Position numbers and translations under genes: made by a program
Notes under the pieces: generated by a model
Seen by the model: the letters and a program-made list of their open reading frames with translations, nothing else
The model's database searches: none
Told to the model about the DNA's origin: nothing
Source of the DNA: Chaenocephalus aceratus
Lineage: Eukaryota > Chordata > Actinopteri > Perciformes > Channichthyidae
DNA length: 64,000 nt
Assembly (NCBI GenBank): GCA_023974075.1
Contig: CM043797.1
Coordinates: 31,651,023 to 31,715,022, forward strand
Direction of reading: 5' to 3'
Shown here: in pieces, positions 1-10,601 of the stretch
Layout: the number at the start of each line of letters is the position of its first letter
Numbering within the stretch: the first letter of the stretch is position 1

Positions 1-2902
1 GGGGGGGAAGGAGCCGGAGCTTGTGCGGGAGGTGGAGCGGTACCAGTTGGATCTGGTTGGGCTCACCTCTACGCACAGCGTCGGCTCTGGAACCTTACTT
101 CTGGATAGGGGTTGGACTCTATTCTTCTCCGGAGTTGCTCAAGGTGTGAGGCGCCGGGCGGGTGTGGGGATACTCACAAGTCCCCGGTTAGGTGCTTCGT
201 TGTTGGAGTTTACCCCAGTGGACGAGAGGGTCGCCTCCCTACGCCTGCGGGTTATGGGGGGGAAAACTCTGACTGTTGTGTGTGCTTATGCACCCAACAG
301 CAGTTCAGAGTATACGGCCTTCTTGGAGACCCTGGAAAGAGTCCTGTATGGGGCTCCTGAAGGGGACTCTTTAATCTTGCTGGGAGACTTCAATGCACAT
401 GTGGGCAATGATGGAGACACTTGGAGGGGCGTGATTGGGAGGAACGGCCCCCCTGATCTGAACCGGAGTGGTGGTTTGTTACTGGACTTCTCTGCTAGTC
501 ATGGATTGGCCATAACAAACACCATGTTCGAACATAAGGATGCTCATAAGTGTACGTGGTACCAGAGCACCCTAGGCAGAAGGTCCATGATCGATTTCGT
601 TATCGTATCATCGGACCTGAGGCCGTATGTTTTGGACACTCGGGTAAAGAGAGGGGCGGAGTTGTCAACTGATCACCATCTGGTGGTGAGTTGGGTCGAG
701 TGGCGGGGGAAGCCTCTGGATAGACCTGGTAAGCCCAAACGTGTAGTTCGGGTGAACTGGGAACGTCTGGAGGAGGCCCAAGTTCAGGAGGCCTTCAACT
801 CGCACCTCCGGCGGAGCTTTTCGTGCATTCCTGTGGAGGTTGGGGACATTGAACCAGAGTGGTCGGTGTTCAAAGCCTCTATTGCCGAAGCCGCGGCGGG
901 GAGCTGTGGTCTCAAGGTCCTAGGTGCCTCAAGGGGCGGTAACCCTCGAACCTCCTGGTGGACACCGGTGGTCAGGGAAGCCGTCCGACTGAAGAAGGAG
1001 GCCTTCAGGGATTTGTTATCCCGGGGGACTCCCGAGGCAGTTGCAAGGTACCGACAGGCCCGAAGGGCAGCAGCCTCATCCGTGGCCGAGGCAAAGCAGC
1101 GGGTGTGGGAGAAGTTCGGAGAAGACATGGAGAAGGACTTTCGGGCGGCACCAAAGTTGTTCTGGAAAACTGTCCGACACCTCAGGAGGGGGAAGCAGGG
1201 AACCATCCAAGCTGTGTACAGTAAGGATGGGACGTTGTTGACCTCAACTGATGGAGTGTTAGGGCGTTGGAAGGAACACTTTAAGGAACTCCTGAACCCG
1301 ACAACTCCGCCCTCTATGTTAGAGGCAGAGCTGGAGTATGACGGGGGATCAACACCAATCTCCCGGGGGGAGGTCACTGAGGTCGTCAAACAACTCCACA
1401 GTGGCAAATCCCCGGGAGTGGATGAGATCCGCCAGGAAATGCTGAAGGCTCTGGGTGTTGAGGGACTGTCATGGTTGACACGTCTCATCAACGTTGCGTG
1501 GAAGTCGGAAACAGTACCGAAGGAGTGGCAGACCGGGGTGGTGGTTCCCCTTTTCAAAAAGGGGGATCAGAGGGTGTGTGCCAATTACAGAGGCATCACA
1601 CTACTCAGCCTCCCCGGGAAAGTTTACTCCAAGGTACTCGAAAGGAGGGTCAGGCCGATTGTCGAAACTCAGATTGAGGAGGAACAATGCGGATTCCGTC
1701 CTGGTCGTGGAACGACGGATCAGCTTTTTACTCTCGCAAGGATCCTGGAGGGGGCTTGGGAGTACGCTTATCCGGTCTACATGTGTTTTGTAGACTTGGA
1801 GAAGGCGTATGACCGAGTTCCCAGGGAGTTACTGTGGGAGGTGCTGCGGGAGTATGGGGTGAGGGGGTCTCTACTCAGGGCCATCCAATCTCTGTACTCC
1901 CAAAGCGAGAGCTGTGTCCGGGTCGTCGGCAGTAAGTCGGACCCATTTCCGGTGAGGGTTGGCCTCCGCCAGGGCTGCGCTTTGTCACCAATCCTGTTTG
2001 TAATATACATGGATCGGATTTCGAGGCGTAGTCGTGGGGGAGGGGGTCTGCAGTTCGGTGGACTAAGGATTGCAACACTGCTTTTTGCAGATGATGTGGT
2101 TCTGATGGCTTCATCGGTCTGCGACCTTCAGCACTCACTGGATCGGTTCGCAACCGAGTGTGAAGCGACTGGGATGAGGATCAGCACCTCCAAATCTGAG
2201 GCCATGGTTCTCAGCAGGAAACCGATGGACTCTCCACTCCAAGTAGGGAATGAGTCCTTACCCCAAGTGAAGGAGTTCAAGTATCTTGGGGTCTTGTTCT
2301 CGAGTGAGGGAACAATGGAGCGTGAGATGGGCCGGAGAATCGCAGCAGCGGGAGCGGTACTGCAGTCGCTTTACCGCACCGTTGTGACGAAAAGGGAGCT
2401 GAGCCAGAAGGCAAAGCTCTCTGTCTACCGGGCCATTTTCGTTCCTACCCTCACCTATGGTCATGAAGGATGGGTTATGACCGAAAGAACGAGATCGCGG
2501 ATACAAGCGGCCGAGATGGGTTTCCTCCGCCGGGTGGCTGGTGTCTCCCTTAGGGATAAGGTGAGAAGTTCGGTCATCAGGGAGGGACTCGGAGTTGAGC
2601 CGCTCCTCCTTCGCGTCGAAAGAAGCCAGTTGAGGTGGTTCGGGCAACTAGTTAGGATGCCACCTGGGCGCCTCCCTAGGGAGGTGTTCCAGGCACGTCC
2701 AGCTGGGAAGAGACCAAGGGGTAGACCTAGGACCAGGTGGAGGAATTATATCTCTTCGCTGGCCTGGGAGCGCCTTGGGATCCCCCAGTCTGAGCTGGTT
2801 AATGTCGCCAGGGAAAAGAAAGTTTGGGGCTCTCTGCTGGAACTGCTACCCCCGCGACCCGACCACGGATAAGCGGGAGAAGATGGATGGATAGATGGAT
2901 GG
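1..2902 (+). mobile_element. Rex3-type LINE (RTE clade), 5' end outside window
   Basis: A non-LTR retrotransposon with one long endonuclease-reverse transcriptase frame, a very short 3' UTR and a terminal run of GATG units (2882-2902, one unit changed to ATAG). The (GATG)n tail and the EN-RT order are hallmarks of Rex3. Positions 1527-1546 match what I recall of a published Rex3 RT primer, and the complement of its partner is closely matched near 1971-1991. The frame is open to base 2, so the 5' end lies outside the window. The 3' end abuts AT-rich host DNA. The target duplication cannot be seen because the left flank is missing. Confidence 0.85.
2..2872 (+). CDS. Rex3 ORF: AP-type endonuclease plus reverse transcriptase (N-terminus missing)
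   Basis: This polyprotein would nick target DNA and copy the element RNA by target-primed reverse transcription. Counting from the GTG at 23, an AP-endonuclease domain covers about residues 1-235 with GDFNAHVG near 120 and the TDHHLVV active-site motif near 216. A reverse transcriptase follows at about 430-720 with NYRGITLLS, the [10 protein letters not shown] motif near 557 and the catalytic FADD near 687. The C-terminal basic region contains [20 protein letters not shown], typical of RTE proteins. The frame is open through codons 2-22, so the true N-terminus lies upstream. There is no internal stop in about 950 codons, unusual for an old LINE copy, so this insertion may be young and possibly functional if the missing 5' part is intact. 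Confidence 0.88.
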   Translation, partial: GGKEPELVREVERYQLDLVGLTSTHSVGSGTLLLDRGWTLFFSGVAQGVRRRAGVGILTSPRLGASLLEFTPVDERVASLRLRVMGGKTLTVVCAYAPNSSSEYTAFLETLERVLYGAPEGDSLILLGDFNAHVGNDGDTWRGVIGRNGPPDLNRSGGLLLDFSASHGLAITNTMFEHKDAHKCTWYQSTLGRRSMIDFVIVSSDLRPYVLDTRVKRGAELSTDHHLVVSWVEWRGKPLDRPGKPKRVVRVNWERLEEAQVQEAFNSHLRRSFSCIPVEVGDIEPEWSVFKASIAEAAAGSCGLKVLGASRGGNPRTSWWTPVVREAVRLKKEAFRDLLSRGTPEAVARYRQARRAAASSVAEAKQRVWEKFGEDMEKDFRAAPKLFWKTVRHLRRGKQGTIQAVYSKDGTLLTSTDGVLGRWKEHFKELLNPTTPPSMLEAELEYDGGSTPISRGEVTEVVKQLHSGKSPGVDEIRQEMLKALGVEGLSWLTRLINVAWKSETVPKEWQTGVVVPLFKKGDQRVCANYRGITLLSLPGKVYSKVLERRVRPIVETQIEEEQCGFRPGRGTTDQLFTLARILEGAWEYAYPVYMCFVDLEKAYDRVPRELLWEVLREYGVRGSLLRAIQSLYSQSESCVRVVGSKSDPFPVRVGLRQGCALSPILFVIYMDRISRRSRGGGGLQFGGLRIATLLFADDVVLMASSVCDLQHSLDRFATECEATGMRISTSKSEAMVLSRKPMDSPLQVGNESLPQVKEFKYLGVLFSSEGTMEREMGRRIAAAGAVLQSLYRTVVTKRELSQKAKLSVYRAIFVPTLTYGHEGWVMTERTRSRIQAAEMGFLRRVAGVSLRDKVRSSVIREGLGVEPLLLRVERSQLRWFGQLVRMPPGRLPREVFQARPAGKRPRGRPRTRWRNYISSLAWERLGIPQSELVNVAREKKVWGSLLELLPPRPDHG

Positions 2903-3150
2903 TTATTTTGTGTATATAGAAAATGTTTTAGATCTTTGAGTTCATCTCATGAAAAATGGGAGCAAAAACAAAAGTTTTATTTTATATTTTTGTTCAGTGT
3001 ATGTTTGCCTTTCCCATCATTCTCAACAGTGCCTCACTCTTCCAAACACACACACAAGTTTCAGTTGGCACAAAACAGTATTTAAAAGGAGAGGTTAAAA
3101 AACAAATGTACAATTCATAAATCCATTTATATCATAAAAGCTTGAAAGTG
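2903..3150. other. AT-rich flank, no gene seen
   Basis: AT-rich DNA between the Rex3 tail and the first TTAA element. I see no frame, motif or repeat that I can support. Confidence 0.5.
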
Positions 3151-4303
3151 TTAACCTGTTAAGCCCTGAGCCTGTTTTTCAGGTCTCAGGCTCGAAAATG
3201 ACATTCCCAGAACAAATGACCATATCTTCCCTTCTAAAAGGGTTAAATTAATAATCTTTTTTCTCAAAGTAATGAAAAACCTGTGAGTTGGATGTAGAAA
3301 AGTCAGAATCAATATAGATGTTTTTTATTTAAAAACGTAGTAAAAAAACTGTAAATTATAGTGTCCGTCCAAAAATAATTGAAAACTACCCTTGGTTGAT
3401 GGTAAGATAGACTAAAAGCTTTAGGAATCCAAAGTGCAACATATAATAAGTACCCTGTATCAAGATTGATGCGAAACAAGTGACATTTGACCTTTGTAGA
3501 GAGGTTTAGCAAATAAAACTCCACCTCTGAGGTGATTTGGGTGGAAATGGGGGTTTTACCGTTTCTCTGGAACCCATTGGTCGATTTTGGTGATTGACAT
3601 CTCTTTCTGACCGTGAGAGCCAATATAATCGAAGGGGAATTCCCCCCCCCCACATACACATGGTAAACAAAAAAGGTGGGGGCTTTGCGGATGCAGGTTT
3701 GCATCAGAGTGAACCTATCTCTCGCTCTGACATCTGGAAACGGAAAAGCAGGTTTATTTCTTATGGATTATCAGAAATCATTTGAAAGGGACACAAACAC
3801 ATTGGATTAACCTATGAATTAACTTCATCAGCGTTGATGTTATCGTTGTAATGCCATTGAAGACCACTTTTGACCAGACAACGACACAGGTAAGCCATGT
3901 TAGCGTTTTTAGCTACATAGCGCCACATGTTTTGATGTCTGTTTTTGTTTATAAAGTTGCGAGTTCTTATCATATAGTGATAATGTATGTACCCATTCTG
4001 TGTCATCTCACAATGCGAATCGATGTGTTGGATGTGCAGAAAGGATACATAATAAGGTTTTATGAGTGACTTTCGGTGCAGTAATCTGTTAGCATTTTTC
4101 GCTCGTTGCTAATTCAGAGGCTCAGCGTTAGCATTGTGTTTTTTTTCTTTGAAAAAATAAAAATAAATGATCAGTTAGATGAGTTTCTTCTGGATATAAA
4201 ACATTCATAGTTTATTAAATGTTAAGATGCCCTCAGACACCGTTTCCTGCAAGATGTTGCGGGAGGGCCCCGGTACCGGGGTCTCTCGGGCTTAACAGGT
4301 TAA
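3151..4303. mobile_element. Non-autonomous TTAA-flanked DNA transposon (piggyBac-like), 1.15 kb
   Basis: The left end reads TTAACCTGTTAAGCCC (3151-3166) and the right end GGGCTTAACAGGTTAA (4288-4303), a perfect 16-bp inverted pair that includes the TTAA at each edge. TTAA target duplication is characteristic of the piggyBac superfamily. Each end carries a short palindrome just inside: GAGCCTG...CAGGCTC near 3168-3191 and CCCCGGTACCGGGG near 4269-4282. I see no transposase. The minus-strand frame at 3309-3704 has no recognisable motif and is probably chance. The superfamily assignment rests on TTAA and the inverted repeats only. Confidence 0.65.
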
Positions 4304-7300
4304 TTTAAGTACGAATACTACCACACTACAGCAGGTTTATCCAATGTTTAAGTGTATCTCATTAGCACACAGTCAGACTCCATCAACATTGATATGTAGT
4401 TTTCACAGGGAGTTTTCCAGTCAGTGTGAATTAATGATAAAAAACAGATTGTTGTCATTAGTTTAATTGAAATGTAAATGCCCATATAGCAGCTTTAAAT
4501 ACGTGCAATCCCACTGAGCCCTGGGGTGGCTAGTTGAATAGAACGAGTTGCAAAAGACTGCCTGCACTAAATGAAACACTAATGCATGCAACAATGTTTG
4601 TAAATACAGAAGGACATTGTATTAGGTGACAGGATATATTATGTTTGTACCTTTGTGAAGATGGAAGAGGCAAACTGCACCCTAAATTTGAAGAGCACTT
4701 GTCAATTATTGTTTGCGCCTGGAGGTGACAGATGAATTATCGTGATTGGATAGAAATGGAAATGTCTGTTTCTCTTTCTCAACATATCCTAATTGAATAA
4801 GGTTCTGCTTTTTTTCAGTTTTTTTCCACTCGGTCACTTTCTTCTCACTTGTTTTCCTTTATTTTCACATCCTTTCTTTAACCAACGTTTTCTGTATTCC
4901 CAAATAGTTTTTTATGAAACAACACTACATTTATTTCTCTTTTCTTCTCTGTCTGATAAGGAAGGTAGATTCAGCTGCTTTCACAAGGTTGGAGAGGGAA
5001 CTGAGTTTGTGAACAACATTGTGTTAAACTTGATGAGTATCTCAAAGGAGACATTTTGCTGTTGTTTCTGGCTCTGGACTGAATATGCTGAGGCTGTTGG
5101 ATGAGAGTGGGATGAGAGTGGGCTTCAGTTTGGCAAACTGCAAATCCTCACACTTGTCAGATTCTCTGATTTGAAAGTCATTTTGAAGATTCAAATGAAA
5201 TCTTTGAGAGAGAAATTACATTCAACATTTCAGGGGTTGTACAATGTGCAGATCCAAATGGGATATGTGTTAACTGTTGTTTTGCTGCAAAGTGTAGGAG
5301 TTTTGTTTACACTTCGTCACTCTTTTCTGACTTATAAAGAGAAATATTGTTGTTATTTGTTGTTGTGTATGATATAGATTATGCTGTTATGGTGGATAAC
5401 AAAAATAATGCATCTAAATAATGACTAATAAAAAGGACAAAGTCATAGTAGCACAATGGACAGTGCTCGCCCCTCCACACAGCGGTGGAGTGAACAAGCC
5501 CCATTATCACCTTTACTGTGAAACAGCTGAGGCTAAAGCAGAACAGCTGCAGAGCCAGAAGAGAGCCCACACTGCACTAGCTGTCCTCAGCTCTCCTCAT
5601 GAACTCCTACAGTGATCTCAATAAAGCTTAAAGTGAGGCCATAGAACTGAAGTGTCTTAAACACTTCATCTTATTTAGTCATTACAATACAGAACAATCC
5701 CTGCATGAAGACAAGGATATCTGTGTGTGCACTGAAGAGAGCAATGGGAAATTAAATCAATACATGCAATGAGGGTTTCCAGGCAAAGATATTCAGTGTT
5801 CTGCCCTCCTGCATCTCTCATAACCCCTGAAGCCTCTCCTGACTCTGAGGCCAGACCCACAACACAGCCAGCAGGACCCTTAGCATCACAGCAGCAGCAG
5901 CAGAGCCTGTCTACACCTGTGGCCCAGCACCCAGCACATGATGGAGCTGTGAGAGTGTTGGTTATGATCTCAGTGTGAGTCTAATTAAAGTGCAGAGCAC
6001 TACAGTATGATTCAAGTGCCAAACACTCAGCATTATTCACAACCTCTCACACAGGAGAGAAGAAGACAAACGACAAATAATACAATGGAAACAGGCAGCT
6101 TCATAAGTGCTGCTCGAAAAAAACAAAGGCTTTCAAAAGCTTAATTTATTTTTCCCCACACGAGACAGTAGTTGTTTTTTTTAGTGTTTTTTTGTGTACT
6201 GACAGATAAATATAATATTGATAGTTTTCTACTTCATGACATTACACATACAACTCACCGTCTTGATACCTCTCCACTGGCTCGAGGCAGGCACAGAGAC
6301 TAAGAGGTGAAGCTCCTCTTAACTTTAAAACAGGAGGAGCACAGACTCCTCTCGCGTCCTCTTCTTAGTGCTGTTGACCTAAGGCTGTTTAAATGTGAAA
6401 CAGCTTTATTCAGCAGACAAATCAGAGCCACAGGAGATCTTCCAATCGTACAGAGAACCTGAGAGGAAATTAAGTCAGGCTGGACTGTTCAGGAGAAATA
6501 AAGCTCAGCTGTTTACTTACTTCAGGTCACCCTTGAAAAAGAGATCTTTTGATCTCAAGGGGCTTTCACCTGGTTAAATAAAGGCTACAAACTTAGATGA
6601 TTTAACTCCACCTGTTATTTGATAAAAGGTGACAGGTGAGTCTGGAGTTCAGTGACCCTTCAGCATCGAGGAACCATTACAGAGCTGGAGAAAGATGCTC
6701 AGTAAGCTTTATCAAAAGAAAGAGAGAGAGAAAAAAAAGGGTCTCATACACCCGAGTCATAATAATATGCAGTAAAAGTTTAAGTGAATACTAGCTGCAG
6801 AATGCATTATATTGCATATTCAGACTATGATAATGCAGTTTGTTGAAACCTCAAAACGTGAAACTGTCTGGGAGAAGAAGCTTTACTGCTATCAAATATT
6901 AAAATGCTTCAAGGTAACAAGTGTTCCAACTTCCAAATCGTTTTTACTTTACATTAAAGATACCGTCTCAATTGTACTATATGTTTAAACGTTGATCCCT
7001 AAACACTCTATTTAAATCCCGATCCTGAAACTATGGCAGCAGTTTGCTTCGGATTAAAACAAATATGTAACACAAATATTAAACTACCTGTAATCTACAG
7101 TACATGTATGCTCTTTTGATAGCTGATGTTAATCAATCATGAGGTTAGTTTACAATTTAATATCAAAAGCAGAGGTTCAATATGTATTCATTTATTATAC
7201 TCCATGTGCCTTTTTGCTGATCTTGTGTAGTACTGCAGTGGAAAAAGAAAAAAACTCCTAAGAAAGAATTATTACATTATTAATTTATTTCCACAGTCAA

Positions 7301-9481
7301 GTATTTCCCCTTATCTTAAGCCATGTAATAAGAAACTCTGTAACCTAAAAATACGATAAATACAAGGATTTGTAGTGCTGTGGAAGAGAGGCTGGCACCC
7401 ATGATTTAACAGGAATCACTGCTGCTAAATTCATTTACCATAGTCACTTCCTGTTTTAATTGAATGAATGATGGCTAACATGAAATACGTGACTGCTATT
7501 TAATACAGGTATATGGGATGGAGGTTGACATCTGTATAAATACATTTCAGAGTTCAGCATGTCTATTTATTTAAAGTGTTATTTTTCTTTCTATCATTCT
7601 GTTTACCAAATGTCAAACACACCACGTGTCTGTATTGTTCAGAATGTGAGTGTGTGCATATGTGTGTAGAAAGTGGATTAGCATGAAATTATATGTACAC
7701 AATAGTATGCAGAGTTAATCCCACATATCCCCAATATTTGCTGCAGTGACTGGATTTTCATGTAACCAAACCCAGAAAATCAACATGGAAAGTTTCCAAC
7801 TGATTCCAGAATAATAATACAGGACCCCAGTGGACATCTGGATGAAACAATTATATAAGCCAACTGTGAGATGGATAAACTAAACAAATGCAGCCAAACA
7901 TTTAACCTATGTGCTGCTTCTTTAGGAACATGAAGCACCTCATTATTCGATGAAGTCAATCATACTGTATGTTGGCATTGTCTCACTCACAAGTTCCACT
8001 AACACATTATCCCCAGCCTCAGACATGTCATCTTCACACTCACAGCCTCTTATACCCATTTAGATGTACATGTTCTGTGGCTGAGGTGAGAATATGTTAC
8101 AGACAGTTAACAATTTATAAACAAGAATTAGAGAATTAAGCTTTTTCCTTCAGACAGACAGAAGTTTAGTAATACTCTTTTCACTGTCGCAGTATCTTTG
8201 TCTTTATGTCTCATTTCACATACTCTCCGTTTTCTAAAAGTGGAAGAAAAGGACATGTTTAGGACAGAGCCTATTGTTAGTCATGGACACATAACACCTG
8301 CATATGGAGGAAACCACGTGAAGCCCTCGCAATGCCGTCGTGTGCCATCGTATTATAGTACGATGATATCGAGATGGGACCACGGTGTGCAATGTTTCCT
8401 TGCAGATCGCTTCTCTGGATGTTTTATTGCACAACGAAATCATGTACACATATTATGTAAATAACCCAACTTGTGTTCTGTGAAACCGAAAAGGATATTA
8501 CGTTGTTTTTGTTACTTTCGTTGCAGTGGTATGTCTTAAATGTAATTTAGGTTAACTTCCTGTTTTATTTAGATGCTTTTATTTTGAAGGCAAGTTTATG
8601 CTGTTGACAGGAAGTTGTTGTTGCTATGGAAACAACATGACGGAGATAAGTAATATCTTCTAATGTACATATACAGACGGAGAAAGTAAAGAATAAAGTG
8701 TATGTTTAAATGTTAGAACCCCCGAAGAGGCACAAGCTCTTACGTTGAGTCTAGATACATTCTAAATCATCAGTAAAGTCTACGACCATATTTTCGTGTG
8801 TGGTTCGGGTGCCATCGTGTGGCCTTCTGCAGGCATCGTACTTGCTTCGGATGTTGCTTGGCTGTTGACCAAGTTTGGGGCCATCTTCGTGCGAAATTCA
8901 CAATTCCATATTCATGTGTCCATATGGTGTCAATTTCGGGACAGTGTGACGCAGGCTGAAGGGAAGAGCTTTGATGACTTAGTAAGGACAACAAAAAAAG
9001 ACACCAATTTAAAATAGCAACATTGATCCTACTGTTAATCAATGTTTCTGATCCATAAGAGACATGTACACTGTTGTAGGAAGATGTCCTAGTTTACCTC
9101 GTGTTCTGAAATGTATACAGTTCATGTTATGGACTCTACAAAATAACCTCTCGCTCAAATCTCTTCCTCTCCAGATGTGCTCCAGATGCTGTAGATGAGA
9201 AGACAGATGCTTCTTTGATTCAAACCAGAACACTGAATATATTTTCTGAAAAACTAATGACCATACCAACCTAAAATCGAAATATTTTAAATCTGCTTAT
9301 CAGTACAGAAGGATTTCGAACAAATGTGCTAATGAATATGCAGATCTCAAAACCATTATGCTGTGTGTATACTTAAATGATTTACCAGAGATGTATGCAG
9401 ATTGGAAACATTTTTGTCATGTCAATTAACAATTATCCTGTAAGTGCCTCTGCTAAATATGAAGCATGGTGTTCGGCTTGT
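4304..9481. other. Intergenic or intronic AT-rich stretch without recognisable genes
   Basis: Mostly AT-rich DNA with small chance frames. Three things stand out. A LINE-like 3' end lies at 6525-6586 (listed separately). There is a short CAG run near 5888-5902. At about 8280-9020 the composition changes, with more CpG and phrases such as gtgccatcgt on both sides of an AATAAA-containing block at 8471-8769. That last block could be decayed LTR-element DNA, but I found no terminal repeats or protein motif to support it. Confidence 0.4.
6525..6586 (+). repeat. LINE 3'-end fragment (CR1/L2-like fish tail)
   Basis: The phrase gatctcaaggggctttcacc followed by tggttaaataaagg resembles a 3' UTR ending shared by many fish CR1/L2-type LINE copies. 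Only the tail is recognisable. Family assignment is from memory. Confidence 0.4.
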
Positions 9482-10601
9482 TTAAAGGTCCCATGTCATG
9501 CTTTTCCGGTTTTTACCCGTCCCCTTGTGTGTTATGAAGGTTTTTCTGCATGTAAACGGTCTGCAAAGTCATAAACCCTCAAAGTACACCCTGTAGCGAG
9601 TAAAACTCTAACACAGAAAATACCTGTCTATGCTGCCCCAGAACGCCTCGTTGGAGATTTCTCTTTTTCCATTGTTTTCTTCCTGGTTACAGTGACATGC
9701 CCATACCCAAATGGACCAATCCGTGGAGCCATTACGTTCAACACATTCTCACTCCCAACTCGGCCCATGTTGACTTTATGTCCCTGTCGTCACTTTCCAA
9801 CGCAAGGGGGGGCCCTTTAGCGTCGAGTTTCAACTATCAGGGAGTCCCATTGACTTGCATAGAGCTCCCTGAACGTTGGTAATAGACGAGTTGGGATCGC
9901 GGCGAAATGCTCTCCGCAGATCCATTCTCACAGCGTTTATCAACCTTTTTCTTACTCAATATCATGCCACACTTATTGTGTTTACTTCTTTATTTTCATT
10001 GAATAATGTAGGACTTTTGTTGCCGTCAGTTAGGGGGAGAGTAGGGCTCAGAAAACTGAAATCTGTATTGTTTCTTCGTTTTTTCCTTCTAATTTTGTAT
10101 TATTTTCTAAACCACACACTGTTATTTACTCACTGTTATTATTGATTGTATAATGTCAGGCTTTTGGAGTCCTTCAGGACCGACAGTCGGGAGTGAGAAT
10201 GTGTTGTTACGTTACGTCCGCGGACTTCCTCACACACACAATCTTTTCTCAGCTGCAGCTCCGCCGATTACTCCTCCCTGAGACGGCGGAACGCGGCGAG
10301 GCTGTGAGTCTGTGTGTGAGCACACACACACACTCCCAGCCAGGATGCGGGTGTGTGTGTACTCGGGCTGGTTTCGGGCTGGGTTTCGCTGTGTGTCGCA
10401 GACGGCCACTGGGCTCACAGGGATGGGGGGGCCGGAGCTCCAACAAGCCGTTTAGTACAGAGAGTGAATACACATACTATACAGAGATGCTGTATGAGAA
10501 ACCAATGTGAGTTTGGAAAACTGCACAATATAAATCTAATTTAGTAGACCTCAACAATGGAATTATGATCAGCAGAAATGGCCATGACATGGGCCCTTTA
10601 A
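9482..10601. mobile_element. TTAA-flanked non-autonomous element, 1.12 kb, composite
   Basis: The left end TTAAAGGTCCCATGTCATG (9482-9500) is the inverted complement of CATGACATGGGCCCTTTAA (10583-10601) with one mismatch. TTAA at each edge suggests a piggyBac-type target duplication. The inside is heterogeneous: an inverted pair CCCAACTCG/CGAGTTGGG (about 9755 and 9888), a block homologous to the arms of foldback element A (9995-10165), and a GC-rich stretch with CA repeats (10210-10440). No transposase is seen. The TIR resembles that of the element at 13994. Confidence 0.6.
9995..10165 (+). repeat. Copy of a foldback-element arm segment
   Basis: This block shares the order of several phrases with 44178-44375 in the left arm of foldback element A, including ctgaaatctgtatt, ccttctaattttgtatt and acacactgttatttactca. 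It is also related, in reverse complement, to about 46600-46800. It shows that the arm sequence occurs as a dispersed repeat. Confidence 0.65.

Noticed and set aside
784..1557. 257-codon minus-strand frame inside Rex3
   Set aside because: Antisense shadow of the RT frame with no motif of its own.
3309..3704. 131-codon minus-strand frame in the first TTAA element
   Set aside because: No DDD-type transposase motif or cysteine-rich domain of piggyBac, and low-complexity composition.
5440..5520. tRNA-like or SINE-head segment with a box A-like tagcacaatgg
   Set aside because: A D-arm-like stem and a CTCCAC/GTGGAG stem can be drawn, but the box B is poor and no acceptor stem closes.
8280..9020. 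Possible solo LTR or decayed LTR-element block
   Set aside because: I could not find paired TG...CA ends, a target duplication or a protein match.
10193..10510. GC-rich 105-codon frame
   Set aside because: It lies inside the TTAA element, crosses CA repeats and has no motif.
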